14,998 nucleotides of DNA from Actinomycetota bacterium (GTDB lineage Bacteria > Actinomycetota > Actinomycetes > Nanopelagicales > Nanopelagicaceae), in assembly GCA_027731885.1 (NCBI GenBank), contig JAQCAO010000021.1:1-14998 (forward strand). The letters are read 5' to 3'. The translations under genes were made by a program, and so were the position numbers. This document shows positions 1 to 7,679 of the stretch, piece by piece. Position 1 is the first letter of the stretch. The number at the start of each line of letters is the position of its first letter. The notes beneath the pieces are model-generated. The model had not been told where the DNA came from, did no database searches, and saw nothing but the letters and a program-made list of their open reading frames with translations.

Positions 1-586
1 AAAAGAAACCCTCGTCGCTAAATATTTCCCTGGACAAGAAGGGGCTATTGAAGCCTTTGCCGACTTTCTAACCGGGGCAGGGATCGAACGGGGGCTAATT
101 GGCCCGCGCGAAGGTGAAAGAATCTGGGAGCGCCATATCTTTAACTGCCTTCCAGTGACCCAGTTACTGCCAAACGGGGCATCCCTATTCGATATCGGCT
201 CAGGGGCAGGGCTTCCTGGGATAGTTATCGCCCTCGCCCGCCCAGATCTGCAGGTAACACTGATCGAACCGCTCGAGCGGCGGGTTGAATTTTTAAATGA
301 GGCGGTAGCCGCGATACCAGACCTACCTTTTCCGATCCAGGTGATTCGGGGGCGCTCGCAAGATATTAAGAAGAGCGCCGACTTTGTCACCGCTCGCGCC
401 GTGGCGCCCCTTGAGAAGTTGAAGAAGATGAGCTGGCATATGGTCAAAACCGGAGGATCTCTCCTTGCAATGAAGGGGGAGTCGGCAGCGGCTGAGATGG
501 TTGGGGTCAAAGGGGCGCAGCTTCATGAGATCAAACTCGAGGGAGTTGAGCTCGGTAGAGTAATCTCGATCCGTAAAGGTGCTTAG
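1..586 (+). CDS. rsmG: 16S rRNA (guanine-527-N7)-methyltransferase RsmG, 5' end missing
   Basis: RsmG (GidB) uses S-adenosylmethionine to methylate N7 of G527 in 16S rRNA, acting on the 30S subunit in the cytoplasm. The reading frame is open from the first full codon at position 2 to TAG at 584-586, giving 194 visible residues; the family is about 200-240 long, so little is missing. A GTG at 155 is internal: family-like sequence ending GERIWERHIFNC lies before it. The SAM-binding motif FDIGSGAGLPGI is followed by LIEPLERRVEFL, the acidic end of the next strand, and by the RAVAPLEKL segment typical of RsmG. It ends 8 bp before parA on the same strand, the usual rsmG-parA-parB order beside the origin. 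Identification is firm; only the true start, left of the window, is unseen. Confidence 0.95.
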   Translation, partial: KETLVAKYFPGQEGAIEAFADFLTGAGIERGLIGPREGERIWERHIFNCLPVTQLLPNGASLFDIGSGAGLPGIVIALARPDLQVTLIEPLERRVEFLNEAVAAIPDLPFPIQVIRGRSQDIKKSADFVTARAVAPLEKLKKMSWHMVKTGGSLLAMKGESAAAEMVGVKGAQLHEIKLEGVELGRVISIRKGA

Positions 587-594
587 ATAGGCGC

Positions 595-1518
595 GTGTCT
601 GATTCACGTGAAACAAAGGCCGATAACCCGGGCAATAAGGTCGTTGGAGTCCGCCGGTTTAAAGAGGCGATGGCTAAGCCCGCCTCAACCCGAATCTTCA
701 CAGTCGCCAACCAAAAGGGTGGGGTCGGAAAGACCACAACTACGGTAAATATCGCCGCCGCCCTTTCAATGGGAGGGCTACGAACCCTGGTAATCGATTT
801 AGATCCACAAGGCAACGCCAGTACCGCACTGGGTGTGCCACACCGTGATACCGCCGGAATTTACGAGGTATTGATGGGCGATGAGTCGATCACATCTGTA
901 ATTCAAAAAGTCGCAGGATTTCCTTCATTAGATTGCATCCCATCTAATTCATCACTGGCAAATGCTGAAGTTAACTTAGTTTCAATGGTTGCAAGAGAAC
1001 TTAGGTTAAAAGAAGCGCTTGAAGAGATTTCACCAAATTACGATTATATTTTTATCGATTGCCCACCATCACTTGGTTTATTAACAATTAACGCACTTGC
1101 TGCCGTGCGCGAACTATTGATTCCAATCCAAACAGAGTATTACGCGCTCGAAGGTTTATCACAACTACTTGAAACATATGGGATAGTTAAAAAGAGACTT
1201 AACGCTAACTTAGATCTATCAACAATTGTTTTGACAATGTTTGATGGTCGAACACGTTTATCAAATGATGTTGCGGCAAATGTTCGCACGCACTTTCCTA
1301 AAGAGTTAATTGATATTCCTATTCCTCGCGCGGTGCGAGTTTCTGAAGCGCCTTCATATAACCAAACGGTAATGACTTACGATCCTTTATCTCCAGGTGC
1401 AATTGCCTATATGCAGGTAGCGCGCGAAATTGCAGAACGCGGCAAACCGAAAGATGAAATCAAATTTGATTCAAATGTAGTAAATATCAATTACAAACGC
1501 GATGGAGAGATTGCATGA
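595..1518 (+). CDS. parA: Chromosome-partitioning ATPase ParA (Soj)
   Basis: ParA is the nucleoid-bound ATPase that moves ParB-parS complexes and so segregates new origins. The deviant Walker A motif KGGVGKT is at residues 41-47, the A' motif LVIDLDPQGNAS follows at about 80, and Walker B is in YIFIDCPPSLGLLT. The GTG at 595 gives 307 aa. An in-frame ATG at 670 (residue 26, MAKPASTR) has AAAGAGG just upstream and is a credible alternative; the first 25 residues do not resemble the conserved fold. If 670 is right, the parS site at 600-615 lies in the rsmG-parA gap rather than in the gene. The stop overlaps the parB start as ATGA. Base composition falls sharply within the gene near position 900, though the frame and motifs stay intact. 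Confidence 0.96.
   Translation: MSDSRETKADNPGNKVVGVRRFKEAMAKPASTRIFTVANQKGGVGKTTTTVNIAAALSMGGLRTLVIDLDPQGNASTALGVPHRDTAGIYEVLMGDESITSVIQKVAGFPSLDCIPSNSSLANAEVNLVSMVARELRLKEALEEISPNYDYIFIDCPPSLGLLTINALAAVRELLIPIQTEYYALEGLSQLLETYGIVKKRLNANLDLSTIVLTMFDGRTRLSNDVAANVRTHFPKELIDIPIPRAVRVSEAPSYNQTVMTYDPLSPGAIAYMQVAREIAERGKPKDEIKFDSNVVNINYKRDGEIA
600..615. promoter_or_regulatory. parS: parS centromere site (ParB-binding palindrome)
   Basis: The sequence TGATTCACGTGAAACA differs at one of 16 positions from the widely conserved parS consensus TGTTTCACGTGAAACA and keeps the central CACGTG. It covers codons 2-7 of parA as called from GTG 595, or lies just upstream if parA starts at 670. ParB loads here and spreads as a CTP-dependent clamp. 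A single site next to its own parAB genes near the origin is the expected setting. No second equally good copy was seen by eye in this window. Confidence 0.88.
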
Positions 1519-2384
1519 GTGCAAAGCGGGGCGGGCTCGGAACAAATCTAGATTCACTAATTCCTACCTCGCTAACGGTCGCCGGAAATGAAGTTGCACA
1601 ACAGAACGAAGTCTCAATCACTGCGATTTCACCAAACCCTCGCCAACCACGTTTGGTATTTGATGAAAGTGCGCTAAGTGAGTTAACTGCATCTATAAAA
1701 GAGATCGGTATTTTGCAACCTCCAGTTGTTCGTCAAACTTCACCAGGTAAATATGAATTGATTATGGGAGAGCGCCGCTTCCGCGCCGCAATCGCTGCAG
1801 GATTAAAGAGCATTCCGGTAATTATTCGACAAACTCCAGATAACGAACTTTTACGCGAGGCGCTGATTGAAAATATCCATCGCAGCCAACTAAACCCACT
1901 TGAAGAAGGCGCTGCGTACTCACAACTGCTCACCGACTTTAATTGCACACACGATGAGTTAGCAACAAAGCTCGGCAGATCTCGCCCATTGATTTCAAAT
2001 ACCATCCGTTTGTTAAATCTACCGATAACCGTGCAACGCAAGGTAGCCGCAGGTGTAATTTCGGCAGGACATGCCCGCGCGCTGCTGGGGCTGACCGATG
2101 AAGCTGAGATAGAGAAGTTAGCCAATCGAATAGTTGCAGAAGGCTTAAGCGTTAGAGCCACCGAAGAAGCGGTCGCAATTCATTCTCCTAAGAAGAAGCC
2201 AGCCACAGGAAAATCAGGAAAGAGTGGAGCCAGCGGTGAAACTCTGGCCGCCGCAGAATTGCTTAGCGATTATTTAGATACGCGCGTAAGCGTTCAAGGA
2301 GTTAGCGGCAAAGGAAAGATTGTTATTGAATTTGCCGGGCGCGAAGATTTACAGCGAATCGTTGATTTAATTGAAGGTAAATAA
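1515..2384 (+). CDS. parB: Chromosome-partitioning protein ParB (CTPase clamp)
   Basis: ParB binds parS, hydrolyses CTP and slides along DNA to form the partition complex that ParA moves. At 289 aa it has the standard layout. Residues 1-16 (MSAKRGGLGTNLDSLI) form the basic, Leu/Gly-containing N-terminal peptide of the kind that contacts ParA. NPRQPR is at 41-46, the CTP-binding GERRFRA box at 85-91 and ENIHR..LNP at 119-128. A helix-turn-helix lies at about 145-170 (ELATKLGRSRPLISNTIRLLNLP region), followed by SAGHARALLGL. After a Lys/Gly/Ser-rich linker, a short C-terminal dimerisation domain ends the protein. It starts inside the parA stop codon (ATGA), so the pair is translationally coupled. 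The gene ends only 2 bp from the convergent aminotransferase gene. Confidence 0.96.
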   Translation: MSAKRGGLGTNLDSLIPTSLTVAGNEVAQQNEVSITAISPNPRQPRLVFDESALSELTASIKEIGILQPPVVRQTSPGKYELIMGERRFRAAIAAGLKSIPVIIRQTPDNELLREALIENIHRSQLNPLEEGAAYSQLLTDFNCTHDELATKLGRSRPLISNTIRLLNLPITVQRKVAAGVISAGHARALLGLTDEAEIEKLANRIVAEGLSVRATEEAVAIHSPKKKPATGKSGKSGASGETLAAAELLSDYLDTRVSVQGVSGKGKIVIEFAGREDLQRIVDLIEGK

Positions 2385-2386
2385 AG

Positions 2387-3646
2387 TTATTTAAGTTCAG
2401 TGCCGCGGCGCGACATCTCTTGCTTAACAATTCCACCTAGCGCTTTAACGCCCTCACGGATGCGCTCAGGGGTTGGGTGGCAATATGACAAACGCATCGA
2501 CCAAGAGCCGAAACCATCTGCATAAAAGGCGGTTCCTGGTACGTAAGCAACTTTGGCAACGATCGCCTTTGGCATCATCGCTTTAGTATCAATTTCCGGC
2601 GGCAAATTAACCCAAACATAGAAACCACCGCCTGGCTTAGTCCAGGTCGCTTCTTTAGGGAAATACTCTTCAAGTGATTCCAACATTGCATCACGACGGA
2701 CCTTGTATAACTCGCAGAAAGAGGCGATCTGATCGCGCCAAGGTTGTTCTGCCAAATAACTAGAAATTGTTAACTGGGTAAAGTTTGAGGGGCAGAGAAT
2801 TGAAGATTCAGATGCGATAACCAACTTATCCTTAAGCGATGGCGGCACTAGCGCCCAACCGATACGTAGCCCTGATGCGATTGTCTTAGAGAAAGAACCT
2901 AGATAAATAACGTTTTCAGAATCTTCTGCACGCATCGCATTTGGTGATGGTCGCTCAAATCCCAAGAGACCGTAAGGATTATCTTCGACGACAAATATGC
3001 TTTCCTCACGACAGATCGCGAGGATTTCAGTTCTGCGATCTGCAGGCAGCAATACCCCAGTCGGATTTTGATAATTTGGAATTAAGTACAAGAACTTAAT
3101 TTTGCGACCGGCTGCGCGCACGGATTTAATTGCAGCGCGCAGTGAATCTGGAACCAATCCATCCGTATCTATTTCAACATGAACTACAGATGCTTCATAT
3201 TGTCTAAATGTTCCAAGAGCTCCAACATAAGAAGGGGCTTCTACAAGCACAACATCGCCTGGATCAATAAATATCCTTGAGATTAAATCAAGGGCTTGTT
3301 GAGAACCAGTTGTCACAACAATGTCATCGGGATTAGCGCGGATTCCTTCAAGAGCCATAACATCGCAGATTTGTTCGCGAAGTTTTGGATGGCCTTGCCC
3401 GCTGCCATACTGAAGCGCTTCTGCCCCATTATTTAAAATTAATTGATTTACCACCCCAGCCATCATCTCCATAGGTAGCGCGGAGAGATTTGGCATACCG
3501 CCGGCCAATGAAACAATTTCAGGACGAGAAGCAACAGCAAAAAGTGATCGAATTTCGGAAGGCAACATTCCGGCGGCGCGCGTGGCAAAGCGTTGCTCTA
3601 GATGTTGCGGAGCACCTGTTTGATGACGGACCGAGACTTCAGACAT
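2387..3646 (-). CDS. PLP-dependent class I/II aminotransferase
   Basis: This is a fold-type I aminotransferase of 419 aa from ATG 3646. The start was chosen because GGGAGA lies 9-10 bases upstream; the open frame extends to a TTG at 3673, but that codon has no support. Visible motifs are SLAGGMPN and LQYGSGQGHPKLRE (N-terminal substrate side), GSQQALDL, NYQNPTG (PLP-contacting Asn), VVEDNPYG (Asp for the pyridine nitrogen, then Tyr), and the PLP lysine K254 in GSFSKTIASGLRIGW. The architecture is closest to 2-aminoadipate or aromatic aminotransferases and the catalytic half of MocR regulators, but no DNA-binding domain is present. The true amino-acid substrate cannot be read from the sequence. 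It is the last gene of the minus-strand unit, 48 bp after cwlM, and ends 2 bp from parB without a visible terminator. Confidence 0.9.
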   Translation of the reverse strand: MSEVSVRHQTGAPQHLEQRFATRAAGMLPSEIRSLFAVASRPEIVSLAGGMPNLSALPMEMMAGVVNQLILNNGAEALQYGSGQGHPKLREQICDVMALEGIRANPDDIVVTTGSQQALDLISRIFIDPGDVVLVEAPSYVGALGTFRQYEASVVHVEIDTDGLVPDSLRAAIKSVRAAGRKIKFLYLIPNYQNPTGVLLPADRRTEILAICREESIFVVEDNPYGLLGFERPSPNAMRAEDSENVIYLGSFSKTIASGLRIGWALVPPSLKDKLVIASESSILCPSNFTQLTISSYLAEQPWRDQIASFCELYKVRRDAMLESLEEYFPKEATWTKPGGGFYVWVNLPPEIDTKAMMPKAIVAKVAYVPGTAFYADGFGSWSMRLSYCHPTPERIREGVKALGGIVKQEMSRRGTELK

Positions 3647-3666
3647 AAGCGCAAGTCTCCCACATA

Positions 3667-3682
3667 CGCCCAAATAAGGGCG
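3667..3682 (-). other. Short GC hairpin between cwlM and the aminotransferase
   Basis: CGCCC (3667-3671) and GGGCG (3678-3682) are complementary across a six-base AT-rich loop, in the 48-bp gap between the cwlM stop and the aminotransferase ATG. No T tract follows on the minus strand, so it does not look like an intrinsic terminator. It could form an mRNA hairpin just upstream of the aminotransferase ribosome-binding site. A 5-bp stem is weak evidence. Confidence 0.3.
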
Positions 3683-3694
3683 AACCCATTAAAT

Positions 3695-4696
3695 CTAACG
3701 ACGAATCCCTGCGCTACGTAGGTCAGATAAACGTAGCGTTCCTGTCTTTGCATCATCTTCAGCCGATAGATAAAGGCGTTGAATCGCGATAATAAATGCC
3801 TCAGCCAAAGTGTCACGGAAATCAGGACGAGCTAAGCGAGCGGCATCGCCTTCATTTGTGAGGTATCCCAAATCAACACGTACCGCCGGCGCCTGGGTAA
3901 GACGGAGCAGGTCCCAAGTTTTGGCATGAGTTCTACAATTTAATAGATCGGTACGCGCACATATTTCGCGCTGAACAAGAGATGCAAACCTTTCACCTAC
4001 TATCGAATGAACCCCGTGAGCATCACTTCCATAAAAATAGGTAGATACCCCATGGGCCGACGAATTCTTATGGCTATCAGCGTGAAGTGAAATTACAAGG
4101 TCTGCGCTATTTTTATTAGAGAAAGAGATAATCTCGGCTTCAGTAAGAACATTTCGCGGTCCCCTTGTAAGAAAGACGCTAGCGCCAAGTGCCAGCAAAC
4201 GACCTTCTAAACGTTGTGCGATGTCATAAACAATTTCTGCTTCTAAATCACCAAACGCTGGATCGATCACAATTACTTTATTAGCAAGTGCGGGACCACG
4301 ATTTCTTTGAGTCGCGCTCTCGCGCATTTGTGTAGGTGCGCCCCCAGAGACAATTTTTGTTAAGCGAATCAAGGCGATAATTGTGGCTGGCCCACACTTA
4401 CCATCAACTTTTATACCAACAGATTTTTGAAAGTCTTTAACGGCGGATTCTGTACGAGGACCAAAAATACCGTCGACTCGACCAGCGTTAAATCCCATTT
4501 CAGTTAAACGAGCTTGCAGCGCGGCGACATCATCTCCACGCATCATTGGGGAGGGTTGCAAGTTGAGTGAGCGATCGCCTAACTTCCAGCGCGCTTCTTC
4601 CAGCGCGCGCTGAGTAGAGTCATTTAATTCACCCGTGACATGAAGTCCACGTTCTTGTTGAAAAGAACGGATCTCATCAGGAGATAGTTCTTTCAT
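3695..4696 (-). CDS. cwlM: CwlM-type cytoplasmic amidase homologue, probably a non-catalytic regulator
   Basis: The protein has 333 aa: a partial peptidoglycan-binding repeat at about 5-35, a complete one at about 53-112, and an Amidase_3 domain at about 139-310. No signal peptide or membrane segment is present, so it should be cytoplasmic. Zinc and catalytic positions are degenerate: the usual DPGHGG histidine is replaced in DPAFGD (F148), and the usual C-terminal VELGF glutamate is Asp275 in VDLGYLTN, while H205 in SLHADSH remains. The TWDLLRLT segment, the VDxGYxTN motif and the tail RLYL...TGT match mycobacterial CwlM as I remember it. CwlM is a PknB substrate that activates MurA when phosphorylated and otherwise contacts MurJ. 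The N-terminus is about 70 residues shorter than M. tuberculosis CwlM, and an in-frame TAA two codons before the ATG rules out a longer form. The gene follows trxA by 24 bp. Confidence 0.9.
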   Translation of the reverse strand: MKELSPDEIRSFQQERGLHVTGELNDSTQRALEEARWKLGDRSLNLQPSPMMRGDDVAALQARLTEMGFNAGRVDGIFGPRTESAVKDFQKSVGIKVDGKCGPATIIALIRLTKIVSGGAPTQMRESATQRNRGPALANKVIVIDPAFGDLEAEIVYDIAQRLEGRLLALGASVFLTRGPRNVLTEAEIISFSNKNSADLVISLHADSHKNSSAHGVSTYFYGSDAHGVHSIVGERFASLVQREICARTDLLNCRTHAKTWDLLRLTQAPAVRVDLGYLTNEGDAARLARPDFRDTLAEAFIIAIQRLYLSAEDDAKTGTLRLSDLRSAGIRR

Positions 4697-4720
4697 GATT
4701 TATCTAACGCAACAAATTTA

Positions 4721-5041
4721 TTAGATGAAAGCTGCTAGCTCTTTAAGAAGAGCTGGTTTTGGTTTGGCGCCGATAATGGTCTTTACTACCTCACCATTTA
4801 CATAGACATTTAACATCGGGATTGAGGTAACTCCATACTTAATTGCAATCGCAGACTCTTCATCGGTATTTAACTTTACGATAGTGAGCTTTTCACCGTG
4901 CTCATTGGAAATCTCATCCAAAATTGGCCCGACTGCGCGGCAAGGGCCACACCATTCAGCCCAAAAATCAACAAGTACTGGCTTGCTGCTCTTTAGAACC
5001 ACTTCATCGAAGTTGGCCGCTGTGACTTTACCTGCGCTCAT
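4721..5041 (-). CDS. trxA: Thioredoxin
   Basis: This is a classical 106-aa thioredoxin, the cytoplasmic dithiol donor that reduces ribonucleotide reductase, peroxiredoxins and other disulfides. The active site WCGPC is at residues 30-34 within VDFWAEWCGPCR, and the cis-proline lies in GVTSIPML. A strong Shine-Dalgarno AAAGGAG (5047-5053) sits 5 bases before the ATG, the clearest ribosome-binding site in the window. It follows trxB by 50 bp on the same strand, so enzyme and substrate are produced together. The fold is complete with no insertion or missing residue. In other actinobacteria this copy is often named trxC; several paralogues are common, so the letter is a convention. Confidence 0.96.
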   Translation of the reverse strand: MSAGKVTAANFDEVVLKSSKPVLVDFWAEWCGPCRAVGPILDEISNEHGEKLTIVKLNTDEESAIAIKYGVTSIPMLNVYVNGEVVKTIIGAKPKPALLKELAAFI

Positions 5042-5091
5042 CTTTACTCCTTTTATCGGTTAACTATAAAAATCTAATATTTCGAAGCCTA
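5042..5091 (-). promoter_or_regulatory. trxB-trxA gap with ribosome-binding site and possible internal promoter
   Basis: The 50-bp gap holds AAAGGAG at 5047-5053, the trxA ribosome-binding site. Further upstream it holds TATAGT (minus strand, 5063-5068), which fits the actinobacterial -10 pattern TANNNT. No convincing -35 element is placed 16-18 bases before it. The ribosome-binding site is solid; the promoter is a possibility only. Confidence 0.4.
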
Positions 5092-6012
5092 CTAGTGTGA
5101 AAGAAACTTTTCAGCGTCAAGAGCCGCCTGGCAGCCCGAGCCCGCAGCGGTTATCGCTTGGCGGTAGGTGAAATCAACTAGATCTCCACAAGCGAAGACC
5201 CCCTTGAGGTTGGTGCGGGTAGATCTACCATCGACCGATACATAACCTTCCTCGTTGAGGGTTACTTGTGAAGCAACTAGCTCACTGCGCGGTAGATGGC
5301 CAATAGCTACAAAGAGACCAGTGAAATCGCGTTTAGATTCTTCACCGGTGACCGTATTGCGCAACTGCAAACCTTCAACCTTATCTGCACCGAGCACATC
5401 AGTTACTTCGGTATTCCATAACATTTCTATCTTTGGATTTGCAAATGCGCGCTCAGCCATAATTTTTGAAGCGCGCAATGAATCGCGGCGGTGGATCAAA
5501 ACTACCTTAGAAGCAAATTTAGTCAGGAAGGTAGCCTCTTCTACTGCAGAGTCTCCACCGCCGACTACTGCGATTACCTGATCACGGAAGAAGAAACCAT
5601 CACAAGTTGCACACCAAGAAACACCACGACCCGATAAACGCTTTTCGTTGGTTAGACCAATCTCTTTATATGCCGAACCCATCGCCAAAATAACTGCTTT
5701 AGCTTGTACGGTGTTTCCAGAACCGTCTTTGATTATCTTTATATCGCCAGATAAATCCATCTCAACGACGTCATCAGTTATAAGCTCTGCCCCGAAACGC
5801 TTGGATTGCTTACGCATACTGTCCATCAAATCTGGACCCATTACTGCTTCGACAAAACCAGGAAAATTCTCCACCTCGGTGGTATTCATCAACGCTCCAC
5901 CTGCAGTTACAGACCCTTCATAGACAATTGGGTCCAACTGCGCGCGCGCAGCATAAATCGCAGCGGTATACCCGGCCGGACCAGATCCAACGATTACGAG
6001 ATTTTTTACCAT
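5092..6012 (-). CDS. trxB: Thioredoxin-disulfide reductase
   Basis: This is an FAD- and NADPH-dependent enzyme that reduces thioredoxin. At 306 aa it has the normal length of the low-molecular-weight bacterial type. The FAD-binding GSGPAG motif is at 9-14, the redox-active pair CATC at 134-137 (SWCATCDGFFF), the NADPH-binding VVGGGDSAVEEA follows, then HRRDSLRAS for the 2'-phosphate of NADPH, and the C-terminal FAD motif GVFACGDLVDFTYRQA. It starts at ATG 6012 with no clear Shine-Dalgarno. Only 23 bp separate it from the murJ stop. In mycobacteria and corynebacteria the sigma factor gene sigM, with its anti-sigma gene in mycobacteria, occupies this place; neither is here. The partner thioredoxin gene follows directly. 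Confidence 0.96.
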   Translation of the reverse strand: MVKNLVIVGSGPAGYTAAIYAARAQLDPIVYEGSVTAGGALMNTTEVENFPGFVEAVMGPDLMDSMRKQSKRFGAELITDDVVEMDLSGDIKIIKDGSGNTVQAKAVILAMGSAYKEIGLTNEKRLSGRGVSWCATCDGFFFRDQVIAVVGGGDSAVEEATFLTKFASKVVLIHRRDSLRASKIMAERAFANPKIEMLWNTEVTDVLGADKVEGLQLRNTVTGEESKRDFTGLFVAIGHLPRSELVASQVTLNEEGYVSVDGRSTRTNLKGVFACGDLVDFTYRQAITAAGSGCQAALDAEKFLSH

Positions 6013-6035
6013 GTGCTTAGCGTATCCACTTTTAA

Positions 6036-7679
6036 TTATTTTTCGCGCGATGACTTACGCTTTCGCAACAGTGAGATTGCAAACTCTTTAAGGGTAGCGA
6101 TTTCGGTGATTTTAAATAGGTGAGCCATTAATAAGAAACCAGCTCCGCTACCTACGAGGACTAAAACCAACCTAAAGATACCGACTATTGGCCTCGCATC
6201 ATCGCTTATCCAACCAAGAAAATAGGCCAAGGCGAAGAAGGGGAGCATTGATATGAAGGAAGCTAAATACAAACGAAAATGCTGGCCTACAAATTGTGAG
6301 TACTGGAACTTTCCAACATGCTTACTCAGAAGTGCAATTGTTACAAATAAGCCAAATATGTAACTGATTGCGAAAGCCAATCCAAGCCCAATGGTAACAA
6401 GATCACTCTTTAAGGTGGCTAAGAAGAGATAAGAAAGGGCAGATGAAATTATATTGATTATTAAGATGGAGATAACTTGAGTTCTGGTATCTTCAAACGC
6501 ATTAAAACCGCGGATCAAAATCAAATTGATTGAGAAGGCAACCAGCCCCAAACTTAGCGCCGAGAGTACGTAACCAATGTATCGAGAATCTTCTAAGGAA
6601 ATACCAAAGTAGAGCACCTCTGTCATTAAAGAACCAAAGAGCAGAAAAGCAACAGAGCTCGGGACTGTAACAACACCACACATTCTAATTGCGCGAATTA
6701 ACTGCTTTTTAACCTCCAACGTATTCTTTTCAATTGCAAGTTTCGATAAGTGTGGCAAAAGCGCGGTAACAATAGAGATTGTCACAATAGAATACGGCAG
6801 CAACATAATGTAATAAGCGCTAGTAAATGGTGTGAAACCAACACCGGTAGCGATTCCAGCCTGCGCGCTTCTGACTGCAGCGCTAGTGGCTACATTTACA
6901 GTGACTAGATATCCAAGCTGGGAGATAAGAACGTAAACCAGAGTCCAACCAGCCAATGAGAAAGATTTACCAAGACCGGCAACTCCGAATATTGGCCGCA
7001 GGCGAATGCCAGATCGTTTTACCACTGGGATTAAAATTAACGCTTGCACCACGATTCCAAGAGTTGTTCCCCAACCGAGCAGCTGGATCTGTCCATCTGT
7101 TATGTTCTCGACCGATATGCTCTGTTGCATAATAAGAACGCCGGCGAAGATAGCTATCACAACTAAATTATTAGCAATTGGAGCCCACATTAATGGGGCA
7201 AAAGAGCCACGGGCATTAGCTACCTGCCCGAGCATTGTAAATAGCCCTAAAAAGAATATCTGCGGAAGACAATATCTAGTAAATGCAACCGCGATCTCAA
7301 ACTCTTTCTCAAAACCAGATGTTGTGAATTCTGGAGCGTAAAGACGGACCAACGCGGGAGCAAAAATCACTCCGATTAAAACGAGAAGCAACAGAATGCC
7401 AGAAATAGTAGTAACTAGCCGAGATGCAAAACCATTTCCACCATCTTCATCCGAGAACGATCTAACAAGTTGCGGAACAAAGATTGCAGTTAGCGCACCA
7501 CCAACCAACAAGTTATATAAAATATTTGGCATTGTATTTGCCACGTTGTAAGAGTCAGCTAATAAGGCGGTACCAAGAACGGCGACCGCTAAAATCGCGC
7601 GGAAGAATCCGGTGATTCGGGAGAGAATCGTTCCGATCGCCATAACGCCTGAGGCGCGAAAGAGATCATGGCTCTTCAT
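6036..7679 (-). CDS. murJ: Lipid II flippase MurJ (MviN)
   Basis: MurJ is a polytopic membrane protein of the MOP superfamily that moves lipid-linked peptidoglycan precursor across the cytoplasmic membrane. The 547 aa form about 14 hydrophobic segments. R21, R27 and D42 have the same spacing as the essential E. coli residues R18, R24 and D39, and the loop after them (DSYNVANTMPNILYNLLVGGAL) matches the family signature. The protein ends with a short basic tail (RKRKSSREK). It lacks the long C-terminal pseudokinase and extracellular domains of mycobacterial MviN. ATG 7679 is preceded by AAGGGGG four bases upstream and lies inside the 3' end of the upstream gene (14-bp overlap), implying coupled translation. 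trxB follows after 23 bp. Confidence 0.95.
   Translation of the reverse strand: MKSHDLFRASGVMAIGTILSRITGFFRAILAVAVLGTALLADSYNVANTMPNILYNLLVGGALTAIFVPQLVRSFSDEDGGNGFASRLVTTISGILLLLVLIGVIFAPALVRLYAPEFTTSGFEKEFEIAVAFTRYCLPQIFFLGLFTMLGQVANARGSFAPLMWAPIANNLVVIAIFAGVLIMQQSISVENITDGQIQLLGWGTTLGIVVQALILIPVVKRSGIRLRPIFGVAGLGKSFSLAGWTLVYVLISQLGYLVTVNVATSAAVRSAQAGIATGVGFTPFTSAYYIMLLPYSIVTISIVTALLPHLSKLAIEKNTLEVKKQLIRAIRMCGVVTVPSSVAFLLFGSLMTEVLYFGISLEDSRYIGYVLSALSLGLVAFSINLILIRGFNAFEDTRTQVISILIINIISSALSYLFLATLKSDLVTIGLGLAFAISYIFGLFVTIALLSKHVGKFQYSQFVGQHFRLYLASFISMLPFFALAYFLGWISDDARPIVGIFRLVLVLVGSGAGFLLMAHLFKITEIATLKEFAISLLRKRKSSREK

Noticed and set aside
155..586. rsmG starting at GTG 155
   Set aside because: The frame is open to the left edge and the upstream codons encode RsmG-like sequence, so this GTG is an internal valine.
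1733..2161. A 142-codon minus-strand open frame inside parB
   Set aside because: It is antisense to the conserved ParB core and its sequence is explained by the ParB codons.
3647..3673. TTG 3673 as start of the aminotransferase
   Set aside because: ATG 3646 has GGGAGA at a workable distance, while the TTG has no ribosome-binding site and adds nine residues outside the conserved fold.
3667..3682. Intrinsic terminator after cwlM
   Set aside because: The stem is only 5 bp and no T tract follows on the minus strand.
3695..4696. A secreted, active N-acetylmuramoyl-L-alanine amidase
   Set aside because: No signal peptide is present and two zinc/catalytic positions are substituted (F148, D275), so the CwlM regulator reading fits better.
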